Shown here piece by piece: positions 1-10,979 of a stretch of DNA of 64,000 nt. Each line of letters begins with the position of its first letter. The stretch's first letter is position 1. Both the position numbers and the translations under genes were made by a program. This DNA comes from Metridium senile (Eukaryota > Cnidaria > Anthozoa > Actiniaria > Metridiidae): the NCBI GenBank assembly GCA_949775045.1, contig OX459096.1:39900158-39964157 (forward strand). The letters run 5' to 3'. Below the pieces are notes generated by a model that had not been told where the DNA came from, did no database searches, and saw only the letters and a program-made list of their open reading frames with translations.

Positions 1-2
1 TC

Positions 3-662
3 TTGTCAACGTCACTATATCCTAAGCCCGCTATGCAAGACGGGAAACTAGCCGCTCCTGTCAGAATAGTTCTCGGTGGTGAAAAGGTACCTGAGTTAGA
101 ACATTTGAAACTTTTTCTGGTTTAGACAGATTTTAATCTTTTGCAATTATTTTTCTATTTCAGACAACTAAGAAAGACAGCATACCGAAGTGTGTGTTCT
201 GGGACTTTAAAAAGTAATGACTTGATTGAATGATGTGATTGTCTTAACAATTAGTTGCTATGAACGATACTGTCATATATATCTTCATTACTATTATTAT
301 ACCAGCACTTGATCATTGCTATCATTGACTAATATCATTATCAAATGTAATTGTCATTACGCGCTATCATTGCGCGCTATCGTTAGCTTCCGACAACAAA
401 CGTCATAACAATCATCATCACCATCGTCGTCGTCATCATCATCATCATCGTCATCATCATGCTTGTCGTCATCACCATCATTTTCATCATCACCACCATC
501 ATCACCATCATTGTCATCATCACCACCATCATCACCATCATTGTCATCATCACCACCACCGACGTCGTCATCACCACCACCATCATTGCCATCATCATTA
601 TTATCGTTGCCATCATCTTCATCGTTGCCATCGTCATCCTCATTCTTGTCCTCATTATCATT

Positions 663-752
<90 letters not shown>

Positions 753-3700
753 GTCATCATATCCATTCCTTCTTTAATCGTTGACGTCGTCGTTACCATG
801 GACATTACCATAGTGATAGTCAACAAAACCACCCTCATTATCATTTCATTATCAAAAAAAAGATCAACACAAGTTGAACCTGTAATGTTCTATCTAAGCT
901 ATTACAACCTCCAAATTATTATGATACTATAATTAACGGATATATGTTTATCTTACAGGAATAGTGTTGGAGGTAGTTGGTCTTCTGAAGGATGTCGTGT
1001 TGTTTCAAGTACAAGAAACAGTACGATCTGTGAATGTGATCACATGACAAGCTTTGCGTCACTTGCTGTCTATGACAAGGTTTGTACAAACACGCGGTAA
1101 ATATCCTTCTACTGAAAATAGTGAAACAAAATATCTATTTACACTAGTTTGTAAAACAAGCTTAACACGCACAAAAGCACAACTAAACGAGATGAAATCC
1201 AAGATGTGCGATCGAGTAATGTATGGGCTCGACTACTTTTCTCGCCCAATTCCCCGCACGACCTGTTTGTAAGTTTGAACTAAATTAACTCGTTTCGACT
1301 TGGTTTTGCGCGGAAGATTGCGTATTTCAGGAATCTATATAATATAAAACAACAATATAAATCTGCTCTAGGAATCTATTTATCAAATGGTTTTCCTAGA
1401 GGGTTGGGATAAGGGAAAGATGATTGTATTCTATCCATCTATTGACCGTGTTTGTTATGGTTTCCTAGAGGGTTGGGATAAGGGAAAGATGATTGTATTC
1501 TATTCATCTATTGACCGTGTTTGTTTTGGTTTTCCTAAAGGGTTGGGATAAGGGAAAGATGATTGTATTCTATTCATCTATTGACCGTGTTTGTTTTGGT
1601 TTTCCTAGAGGGTTGGGATAAGGGAAAGATGATTGTATTCTATTCATCTATTGACCGTGTTTGTTTTGGTTTTCCTAGAGGGTTGGGATAAGGGAAAGAT
1701 GATTGTATTCTATTCATCTATTGACCGTGTTTGTTTTGGTTTTCCTAAAGGGTTGGGATAAGGGAAAGATGATTGTATTCTATTCATCTATTGACCGTGT
1801 TTGTTTTGGTTTTCCTAGAGGGTTGGGATAAGGGAAAGATGATTGTATTCTATTCATCTATTGACCGTGTTTGTTATGGTTTTCCTAGAGGGTTGGGATA
1901 AGGGAAAGATGATTGTATTCTATCCATCTATTGACCGTGTTTGTTTTGGTTTTCCTAGAGGGTTGGGATAAGGGAAAGATGATTGTATTCTATTCATCTA
2001 TTGACCGTGTTTGTTTTGGTTTTCCTATAGGGTTGGGATAAGGGAAAGATGATTGTATTCTATCCATCTATTGACCGTGTTTGTTATGGTTTTCCTAGAG
2101 GGTTGTGATAAGGCAAAGATGATTGTATTCTATTCATCTATTGACCGTGTTTGTTTAGGTTTTCCTAGAGGGTTGGGATAAGGGAAAGATGATTGTATTC
2201 TATCCATCTATTGACCGTGTTTGTTATGGTTTTCCTAGAGGGTTGGGATAAGGGAAAGATGATTGTATTCTATTCATCTATTGACCGTGTTTGTTTAGGT
2301 TTTCCTAGAGGGTTGTGATAAGGGAAAGATGATTGTATTCTATCCATCTATTGGCCGTGTTTGTTTTGGTTTTCCTATAGGGTTGGGATAAGGGAAAGAT
2401 GATTGTATTCTATCCATCTATTGGCCGTGTTTGTTTTGGTTTTCCTAGAGGGTTGGGATAAGGGAAAGATGATTGTATTCTATTCATCTATTGACCGTGT
2501 TTGTTTTGGTTTTCCTAGAGGGTTGGGATAAGGGAAAGATGATTGTATTCTATCCATCTATTGACCGTGTTTGTTTTGGTTTTCCTAGAGGGTTGGGATA
2601 AGGGAAAGATGATTGTATTCTATCCATCTATTGACCGTGTTTGTTTTGGTTTTCCTAGAGGGTTGGGATAAGGGAAGTATGATTGTATTCTATTCATCTA
2701 TTGACCGTGTTTGTTTTGGTTTTCCTAGAGGGTTGGGATAAGGGAAAGATGATTGTATTCTATCCATCTATTGACCGTGTTTGTTATGGTTTTCCTAGAG
2801 GGTTGGGATAAGGGAAAGATGATTGTATTCTATTCATCTATTGACCGCGTTTGTTTTGGTTTTCCTAGAGGGTTGGGATAAGGGAAAGATGATTGTATTC
2901 TATTCATCTATTGACCGTGTTTGTTATGGTTTTCCTAGAGGGTTGGGATAAGGGAAAGATGATTGTATTCTATTCATCTATTGACCGTGTTTGTTTAGGT
3001 TTTCCTAGAGGGTTGGGATAAGGGAAAGATGATTGTATTCTATCCATCTATTGACCGTGTTTGTTATGGTTTTCCTAGAGGGTTGGGATAAGGGAAAGAT
3101 GATTGTATTCTATTCATCTATTGACCGTGTTTGTTATGGTTTTCCTAGAGGGTTGGGATAAGGGAAAGATGATTGTATTCTATTCATCTATTGACCGTGT
3201 TTGTTTAGGTTTTCCTAGAGGGTTGGGATAAGGGAAAGATGATTGTATTCTATTCATCTATTGACCGTGTTTGTTATGGTTTTCCTAGAGGGTTGGGATA
3301 AGGGAAAGATGATTGTATTCTATTCATCTATTGACCGTGTTTGTTTAGGTTTTCCTAGAGGGTTGGGATAAGGGAAAGATGATTGTATTCTATTCATCTA
3401 TTGACCGTGTTTGTTTTGGTTTTCCTATAGGGTTGGGATAAGGGAAAGATGATTGTATTCTATCCATCTATTGACCGTGTTTGTTTTTCGTGTTGTAGCC
3501 GTTGGTGTTCACTCTAGTCGTATACATCGCTTGTGGTGTCTTGTTACTGGTTGTACTCGTCTTGATTGTACGACATCTGTACCTGTACTGGTAAGTACAT
3601 CCTTCAATGGTTTTGTGAGAGACATCTTAGTGCAAGAAGAGAGAAAGCAGAATGAGGGATAGAAAATACATCTGAGAGATCAGTCGAGAGTATTGTATTG

Positions 3701-5595
3701 CAGAAAGGTTGCATGTACACATTTATTCAAATATCTACTTTATTATTTTTACAGTAAGACGAAATCTGAACGTTCCGTTATTCATTTAAATATGTGCTTT
3801 GCTATTGGAGTATGTTTTGGACTATTTATAGGAACACTGACCTTCACGACCATCAAGGTAACAAGTCTTTTAAATTAATATTGTTATTTGTTGTTGTTTA
3901 AATCTTCATTGATTCACTAAATTATATAGGCAGCTACTCAATTGTTTTTGTAGAGAGTAATTGTTGAGACATTGATTTACCCGGGGAACCACTGCACACT
4001 CAGCTACTCAGTAACTATTTGTAAGATGTAATTTATAGTAACCACTGCACACTCAGCTACTCAGTAACTATTTGTAAGATGTAATTTATAGTAACCACTG
4101 CTCAGTCAGCTGCTCAGTAACTATTTGTAAGATGTAATTTATAGTAACCACTGCTCAGTCTGCTACTCAGTAACTATTTGTAAGATGTAATTTATAGTAA
4201 CCACTGCTCAGTCAGCTGCTCAGTAACTATTTGTAAGATGTAATCTATAGTAACCACTGCTCAGTAACTATTTGTAAGATGTAATTTATAGTAACCACTG
4301 CTCAGTCAGCTGCTCAGTAACTATTTGTAAGATGTAATTTATAGTAACCACTGCACACTCAGCTACTCAGTAACTATTTGTAAGATGTAATTTATAGTAA
4401 CCACTGCACACTCAGCTACTCAGTAACTATTTGTAAGATGTAATTTATAGTAACCACTGCTCAGTAAGCTGCTCAGTAACTATTTGTAAGATGTAATTTA
4501 TAGTAACCACTGCTCAGTCAGCTGCTCAGTAACTATTTGTAAGATGTAATTTATAGTAACCACTGCTCAGTAAGCTGCTCAGTAACTATTTGTAAGATGT
4601 AATTTATAGTAACCACTGCTCAGTCTGCTGCTCAGTAACTATTTGTAAGAGTTAATTTATAGTAACCCCTACTCAGTGGTTTTGCAGTGATTAACTCTGG
4701 ATGCATCGATGTCCTCAGTTATATGAGTAACGACTTCTTAGGCGTATTTTCAGTGTACATGTATAATTTGTTGTAAGTTAACAGTTTATATATTCTTCTT
4801 TTTTTAGATCGTGTGTATTGTAACCGCTTCTTTACTCCACTATTTCATAATGGCCACATTCTGTTGGATTATTGCTAAATGTCTACAGATATACCTAACA
4901 CTGACTACAGGGAAGAGCAAGAACTCAAAGAGAATGAAGTGGTTTTACATCGTTGGCTGGTGTAAGTCTAATTAGACCTTTCCACGGTTCACGTCTACAA
5001 CTTCAGCCTCGATACGGCGTGTAATATATACTTTACAATATGAGTACAGCTCGCAGTAATTTAAGAAATGTACACATCAAACAATTAAAGTTAATTGAAA
5101 CACTTCAAAACTCCACGGGCTGTAGCACGCTATCAAGGCCCAGGCCCCGTCTACACGAATCCGGTCAGGCTGAAACCGCATAGAAATATTTGCGTCCACA
5201 CGAATCCTGTTGATCGTTTCCAATTCAAAAGTATGCGGTTTCGTTGACCGGATTCACTAGATTCGTGTGGACGATAGGCCGATTCGCATCAAAAAGTATG
5301 CGGTTTCAAAAGTATCCGGATCCGTGTAGACGGGGTCTGAGGTTGTTCGATTCCAACCGTGAAAAGGTATATTGACTTTCACTGAAACAGTTGATCATAC
5401 TACTGATGATACATTGATTTCGATATGCTCGAGAATATCGTCTTGTGAGCCTGAACTTGGCCTTGCAATTAATCCATGCATCAATCAATCAATCAATCAA
5501 TCAATCCATGCATCAATCAATCAATCCATGCATCAATCAATCAATCAATCAATCCATGCACCAATCAATCCATGCATCAATCAATCAATCCATGC

Positions 5596-5635
<40 letters not shown>

Positions 5636-8600
5636 GTTAATTAACCAATCAGTCAGTCAGTCAGTCAGTCAGTCAGTCAGTCAGTCAGTCAGTCAGTCAG
5701 TCAGTCAGTCAGTCAGTCAGTCAGTCAGTCAGTCAGTCAGTCAGTCAGTCAGTCAGTCAGTCAGTCAGTCAGTCAGTCAGTCAGTCAGTAAGTAAGTATA
5801 TCAATCAATTCACCAATGTCGTATATATATATTCTGTTTCTAGTGTTACCAGCAATAGTTGTAGGGATATCACTTGGAGTCTTTAGACTAAAGGGATATG
5901 GTAACCGTGAATGGTAAGTGTTTTGATAAGAACAACCATTCATTCATCATAAATCTTTCTTTTTAATATGGGAGTTTCCTAATATTTATTCTTTTTAATA
6001 TGGGAGTTTCCTAATATTTATTTATAATAAACAATTTTTAATCACTCAATTGTACCTATTTCTGTATGTATCTAGGTGTTGGTTGGATTACGATGATATG
6101 TTAATGTGGGCATACGCTGGTCCTGCTGCATTTTTCTTATTCGTAAGTACCCTATTAAAAACGTCCTTTGATGTACTTATTTCATAAAAGCTTTTCTGAG
6201 CGAACGGCGAAAGGCGTATGCGCGAACCAAAGCAATTGTGGTTATCAGTATATAACATAAATGGAAACTAGCGAGTAAACTAGTATAGGCTGCGTCGGTG
6301 TTTGATATAAACGATAAGTAATAGAATGAAATTTGTTACACCGTAAAAAATGTTGACTTAACTTTACTGACGTTTCGAGATTTAGCCCTTCATCGCAAGT
6401 GTTTTTTTCTGAACTGCTCAGCACAGTTTCATAAAAGTTCTTCGTCCACTAAATGAAACTGACACTGAACTTATAATCGAAATTAGAAGGTTTATCGGGC
6501 CGGCAATCGTCGTTCGCTTTTCGCCGTTCACTCTGTCAAAAGTTTTCAAAATGAAAAGTATACTGACTAGCATACAACAACTACAACTACTACAACTTTA
6601 TGAAGATGCTTTTTTATATGCTTTTTTCTATAGTTTTATATACAATATGATTTTTACCATAAATTCAATTTGTAGATATAAAATATATTAATTAGTTTTA
6701 TAGTTTTGTAAAGCGCCAGTGATGGAAGTGGCGCTATAGAAAGACATATTATTATTAGTAGTGGTAGTAGCCTGAAAAACAGGCGTTCTTTCGGGGTTTT
6801 TTGGAAGATCGGGTTTTGGGCTTCCTGTGTTGTTTGATTAAGCTCCATATTTCGCGCGGTCAAAAAATTAACACAGGAAGCCCAAGATCCCAAATTCTCC
6901 AAAAAGCAAAAAGAACGTGGTAGTAGTAGTAGCAGAGTCTCTGTGTAATAGTCCTTTTGTTTTGTCAGGTAACGTTTATGCTCATCATTGTATGCAGTGT
7001 AATCAAAGCTCGTGTGGTGGATTCGTCAGATAAAACCAAAGTCAGGTAATAAACCTATAAATGAGGCTAACAGGACATTATAATTTTTACCACATTTGAT
7101 AATTTTCTCGCCTTCTGATTGGTCGAGAGTCGTGGTAGATAAGAGTACATACCACGGTTGCTATTTTCTCTCTAATTTTCTCGCTTTCTTCGCGCACATG
7201 CTAAACGCGAGCAGTAAAAGTATTTGGTAAAAAACAAATTATATGATATTATACACACAATAATTACATATTAATTACGTAACAATACTCTACATTCACA
7301 TTACCATAATGTTTGATTTGAATTACAATTGGTTTGATTTGAATTACAATAGTCCCCCCCCCCCCCCCCCCCCCCACACACACACAAAACAGAAGGCATT
7401 ATGGTTATTATGAAAGTAGGGAATTGTGCCCAAAACTGCAGTAGCTGCTAATCCATTGAAAACGACAATTATACTTGACGATTGCTCGCTTTCTCCTCAC
7501 ACACTCTCTCACCCTCTACTCCACTCCTTTTCAGTACACATTGAATTTTCGACATTTTCGTGTTTTATTTATTTATTTATTTGTTTGTTTATTTGGTAGT
7601 GTATCACTAGCAATGGCTATGTTACTAGGACTAGCAGTAGCATGTACATGGGTAGCCGCTGCAATCTATGTCAAACATCATCAAAACAAACTGTGGGAGT
7701 ACGTGTTTGCGGGCTCATGCGTACTACAGGTAAGAGAAAGAAACCCCTTTTAGAGAAATTGAGAAATTATCTTTTGCTTTAGTAAAACGAGAATAAATTG
7801 GCACGTTCTTTATACGATGACGAATTTATAAAACTATTAAACTTAAAGTAGGAATAACAAAACAAATACACTGCATTGTAAACAAGGTTAATTATGTAAA
7901 TCTCGAAGAGAATTATCCGCCTTGGCTTTGGACTTGAACAACCTCCTTGCTCTGCATAATCCTTCATATCATACTCAGACTCTTTCAACACAGATGACTC
8001 CCTTGTAAGCAACCACCCTCGGACCAGGTGTAGTCGCTTACGGACGATGGTCGCTTACAAGACTTCTTGCTCTGCATAATCCTTCATATCATACTCAGAC
8101 TCATTCAATACAGTTGACTCTCATGTAAGCGACCACCCTCGGACCAGGTGCAGTCACTTACGGGCGATGGTCGCTCACAAGACTAGTCGTTCAAAGATTG
8201 TCAACAGTATTTGCTAATTATTTGCTATCTTTTAGGCTATAATACTCCTTCTGTTTGGCGTCTTGGACAAAGAGGTAAATTCATTTATAACTACATAAAG
8301 TAAGGTTGCTATAAGCCAGTATTAATTAATGTTTTGATTTTTATTTTAGATCAAAAACTTCTCGTTTATTTATCAAATTAAGAAAATCCAGCAGAAGGAA
8401 CACAAAGAAAAACGTAACTATTACAGTACGACAGATACAGTGCAGGTAAGAGATGGCGAGAAAATGTCTGGAATAGACTTGCAATAAACTTTACTGCATT
8501 ACTTTTTTAATACACCTTGATTGATTTTGTTGTTATTTGACTATCACACTTTAACTAGCTCACTTTGTTTCACGGGTTAATGAGAACAGCTCTTACAAAA

Positions 8601-10979
8601 CAACTTGTTTTCGATGTATCATGTTAATTCTCATAGCCTTTTTCATATCGAGCAAGGGACTGGAACCAAGTTTCTCAAAATTAATGTAATTCAAAAATAA
8701 ATATTTAGCCAAACGTCCTGAAACTTGGTCAATAAGCCGCTTATATTTGGTTACTCTCCCATGAGACGGCCGGGTTATTTTTTCTGGAACCATAAAATTA
8801 AATTAGTTTTTCACACTGGTACCCAGTCCCTTGCTCGATATGGAAAAGGCCAAACAATGATCATTAATAATACGACTTGTTGTATTCAGTATTACGGCGG
8901 AGCTAATGCACCTGACGGTAAGACCTACACAGTTACCCGTCCTTCAGCTAAAGAGTCTACCCAGGATCTACGAGGTTCATCTAAAAGACTATCTCGTATT
9001 GGATCCAACCAAGAAGTCAGCGAACCTTTCGACTACCCCCCTCCCCCTATTATGGAAACACCGGGACCTTTGGATGAATCGTATAAAAGGTATGGCTTCT
9101 ATCAGGGTTTTCGATCAACCTCAGCCTCGATAGCGTGTAATATATTCCTTAGAATTCGACTGCATGCAGCCCGTGGGAATTTTATGAATGTACACATTAT
9201 CAAACAACTGAAACAATTCAAAATTTCACGGGCTGTAGTCAATTTCTAAAGAATATATTACACGATAACGAGGCTGAGGCAACCACAGGCAGAAAAAAAC
9301 AAGTAGCGACTTTTCAACACATACATTCACCTAATTACAAGAACGTTTTCCTGACTTTTGTAATTTAGTGGGAAAGGAATAAATTAAAAGACATAACTGA
9401 GAAGATCACTCAAGCTCAAGGAATAACAAAAGAAAGAGTTCGTCTTGAGTGATTTTCTTTTGTCTTTTGATGAATTCCTTTTCCACTAAATTACAAAAGT
9501 CAGGACAACGTTCTTGCAATAAGGTGTACACATACATTGATGTGTTCATATTTTGGCGATTTAATCAGATGTGTAGTTATATATTAGTTGAAAAGTCGTT
9601 TCTCGAGCCTGGGCTGCCTCAGTATGGGGGGCCTTGGGGCTATGAATATTTCCGAGCTCTCGGCCCGCATTGAGGATCAGCACTACTGGAAGTACCCTGG
9701 AGCTGAAACTTTTATCTGCGTTAATCATATTTAAATAGCGCATATTTAACACTAAAAATATATACAACCAATGCTATTACCCGGCTAAACGTTGTCCATA
9801 CCATAGCGTCCTTATTCGAGAAGACGAGTCACTAATGATAGTCATGATGTTTTCCAGGAAAGTCGAGAACAATCCCATTCCGTACACGCCCAGTTTTCCA
9901 AACAGCGAAGTCATTCAACTCCAGACATTCCCAGTACGGCGAGGTCCGTCACCCCTGTCTAGCGATCGCCAGCCTGACGGAGCTGAATACCCCGAGCCTT
10001 TAGCATACAGTGACCGTTCGCCACGTAGTCCAGAAGGAATGACAAGTCGTTCTAAGTTAGAGCAGATACCCGAGAGAGCGCCATTACTAAGAGATTACCG
10101 AGAAGATGATACTTGTACAATAGACAGTGATATTAGACCAGATGAGAGAATGGTGAGTTAGAAATGCTATAATTGCACCCTTTTAAGCCAATCAGATTGT
10201 AGGATTTGCTAGTGATTACAAAATGGATATGATTACGTCGGTAATACTCCAGTTTCCTGTTATCTATCACCGCTGTACTATTTAACAAAAAGTGCATTTA
10301 TACAGGCTAAACCTCGATTTGTTGTTCGCAAATCTTAAGCAAAGCACGAAAGAATGTTATCGCTTTACAATAGAAAAGACATTTGAACTTACTTTCAATT
10401 GAGGCTATCCCTGTACAAATGCGCCTTTTGTCAAATAGTACAACGGTGCTAGATAACACGAAACTGGTCGTTGGTCTAAAATGTACAACAGTTAACTTTC
10501 GCAAAGCACTTGATTAGTGTTGGTGCAAAACCTGGATGCAATTGGTAATAGTATGAACGGCATCGCTGTTGAACGAGATCTTACTACTGATGCCTTACTT
10601 AGTTTTGCTGTATCGATATTTAGTTGTTTCGATTATTATGTAGTTGATGCATATTTATATCTCTCTTGTTTGTTTCGTTTTTCAGAGCTAGGAGTAGCTA
10701 TGCTAAATTAAATTAAGCACTAATTAAATAAACTTGAACTGCTTTTCTAAACTGCCCTTTGCGTTTTAGCGACCAGTCTACGACAGCGGGAAAGAACCGC
10801 TGACCTCTGATCCATCACGGCGCAGAACAAATCGCTCACGTGCTCGATTAGAAGAATACAAAATGGACGTGGATTCGATCCAGCGACGAAAACGTAAACT
10901 ACGCTATTCATCTGGGTATATAATCGGTGCAACAATTGACGACGACAGCCAAGTTACTAAGGATCATGCAAGCTTGTAA
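3..10979 (+). CDS. Adhesion G-protein-coupled receptor, C-terminal part (CELSR/Flamingo-like), 5' truncated by window
   Basis: Fifteen exons with matching phases: 3-86, 164-213, 959-1079, 3499-3590, 3755-3857, 4808-4961, 5844-5913, 6076-6142, 6969-7045, 7600-7729, 8236-8274, 8350-8445, 8890-9089, 9858-10152, 10770-10979 (TAA). Together they encode 595 aa. Residues 1-85 are the end of a GAIN domain and the GPS (CVFWDF, WSSEGC, CECDHMTSF); autocleavage is expected between Met74 and Thr75. Seven membrane segments follow, at about 87-111, 122-148, 151-176, 196-220, 232-259, 274-298 and 305-326, with family motifs LLHYF in TM3, FYIVGW in TM4, a GYGN..CWL loop and GP in TM5. TM7 is split by a 39-nt exon. 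The cytoplasmic tail (about 266 aa) is rich in Ser, Pro and Arg, with RRRTNRSRAR and RRKRK clusters and no clear PDZ ligand. The TM4-loop-TM5 pattern resembles CELSR more than latrophilin; that subfamily call is about 50% sure. The ectodomain lies upstream of the window. Confidence 0.93.
413..760. repeat. Imperfect (CAT)n microsatellite
   Basis: A run of CAT/CAC/CGT triplets that becomes pure (ATC)n at about 660-750. It lies in the intron between receptor exons 164-213 and 959-1079. The poly-Ile, poly-Ser and poly-Met reading frames here come from the repeat. Confidence 0.95.
1389..3487 (+). repeat. 70-bp minisatellite, about 30 copies, in receptor intron
   Basis: About 30 head-to-tail copies of a 70-bp unit containing TTTCCTAGAGGGTTGGGATA and AAGATGATTGTATTC. 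Copies are over 95% alike and differ at a few recurrent sites (TTCATC/TCCATC; GTTTTGG/GTTATGG/GTTTAGG; TAGAG/TAAAG/TATAG). The second unit is 1 bp short. The array fills most of the 2.4-kb intron between the GPS exon and the TM1 exon, and its last copy stops about 11 nt before the splice acceptor at 3498. Confidence 0.98.
3987..4669 (+). repeat. 53-bp minisatellite, about 13 copies, in receptor intron
   Basis: Tandem copies of a 53-bp unit containing GTAACCACTGC, CAGCTGCTCAG or CAGCTACTCAG, and CTATTTGTAAGATGTAATT. One copy (about 4250-4290) is 12 bp shorter. It sits between the TM2 and TM3 exons. Each unit carries TTTGTAAGATG, similar to a 5' splice site in the gene's sense direction. Confidence 0.96.
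5000..5140. mobile_element. Degenerate MITE copy, same family as 9119-9279
   Basis: Shares CAGCCTCGAT.CG.GTGTAATATA at the left and the internal ATGTACACAT, CAAACAA and CACGGGCTGTAG segments with the better-preserved element at 9119-9279. The right inverted repeat is missing. It lies in the receptor intron after the TM3 exon. Confidence 0.65.
5141..5339. mobile_element. Foldback MITE with CCCCGTCTACACGAATCCGG ends
   Basis: The ends are inverted repeats: CAGGCCCCGTCTACACGAAT at the left and the complement ending AGACGGGGTCTG at the right. Internal pieces repeat the theme (GTCCACACGAATCC; GATTCGTGTGGAC), and AAAAGTATGCGGTTTC occurs twice. It is about 200 bp with no coding capacity and lies in a receptor intron. 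Confidence 0.85.
5466..5796. repeat. Tetranucleotide array (ATCA)n then (CAGT)n
   Basis: ATCA repeats interrupted by CCATGCATC spacers to about 5640, then an almost uninterrupted (TCAG)n run from about 5648 to 5790. It ends about 50 bp before the acceptor of receptor exon 5844-5913. Confidence 0.97.
6185..6556. mobile_element. MITE with a second MITE-like element inserted in it
   Basis: The outer element has inverted ends AAAAGCTTTTCTGAGCGAAC / GTTCACTCTGTCAAAAGTTTTC, each followed by GGCGAAA-type sequence. Inside, from about 6258 to 6404, is a different element that begins with GGAAACTAGCGAGTAAACTA, continues through TAGGCTGCGTCGGTGTTTGA and ends near ACTGACGTTTCGAG. The inner family (family 1 here) recurs at 24848, 29957, 51750 and 52599. 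It lies in the intron after the TM5 exon. Confidence 0.8.
6768..6920. mobile_element. Foldback element, family 2 (AGGCGTTCTTTCGG ends)
   Basis: Contains AACAGGCGTTCTTTCGGG and inverted halves GGGCTTCCTGTGTT / AACACAGGAAGCCC around TTTCGCGCGGTC. A second copy lies at 48950-49130. The right end here is eroded. Confidence 0.8.
7352..7390. repeat. Poly-C run followed by (CA)n
   Basis: About 25 C residues and a short CA run, in the intron before the TM6 exon. A similar C run is at about 24488-24512, and a matching G run is at about 48480-48497. Confidence 0.9.
7946..8185. repeat. 120-bp tandem duplication of a CTTGTAAGCGACCACC-type repeat
   Basis: CTTGCTCTGCATAATCCTTC begins at 7946 and again at 8066, and the two 120-bp units differ at about ten bases. 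They contain TGTAAGC(A/G)ACCACCCTCGG and its inverted counterpart CTTACGG.CGATGGTCGCT. Related motifs appear at about 46360-46560, so this is a dispersed family. Confidence 0.85.
8636..8850. mobile_element. Foldback MITE (TCATATCGAGCAAGGGACTGG ends)
   Basis: The left arm GCCTTTTTCATATCGAGCAA is matched by the inverted right arm TTGCTCGATATGGAAAAGGC. The arms are about 28 bp and the element about 215 bp. It ends about 40 bp before the acceptor of receptor tail exon 8890-9089. Confidence 0.88.
9119..9279. mobile_element. Foldback MITE (CCTCAGCCTCGAT ends)
   Basis: Left arm CCTCAGCCTCGATAGCGTGT continues into AATATATTCCTTA; the inverted right arm is TAAAGAATATATTACACG followed by ATAACGAGGCTGAGG. 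The interior also folds (CAGCCCGTGGGAATTT against AAATTTCACGGGCTG). A related remnant is at 5000-5140. It starts 29 bp after the donor of exon 8890-9089. Confidence 0.9.
9306..9598. mobile_element. Foldback MITE (GCGACTTTTCAAC ends)
   Basis: Inverted arms GCGACTTTTCAAC and TTGAAAAGTCG, with long internal arms: AGAACGTTTTCCTGACTTTT against AAAAGTCAGGACAACGTTCT, and CACTCAAGCTCAAGG against GTCTTGAGTG. About 290 bp, in the same receptor intron as the element at 9119. Confidence 0.88.

Noticed and set aside
383..932. Open frames rich in Met, Ile, Ser or Val on both strands
   Set aside because: They follow the CAT triplet repeat in every frame and lack any non-repetitive coding segment.
1389..3487. 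Regular direct repeats that could suggest a CRISPR array
   Set aside because: Units are contiguous 70-bp copies with no variable spacers, inside an intron of an animal gene.
5372..5795. Open frames with Ser-Val-Ser-Gln and Ile-Asn-Gln repeats
   Set aside because: Products of (CAGT)n and (ATCA)n runs; all frames are open because the repeats lack stops.
8725..9249. Single 174-aa open frame
   Set aside because: Only 8890-9089 is coding, as a spliced receptor exon; the ends read into flanking foldback elements.
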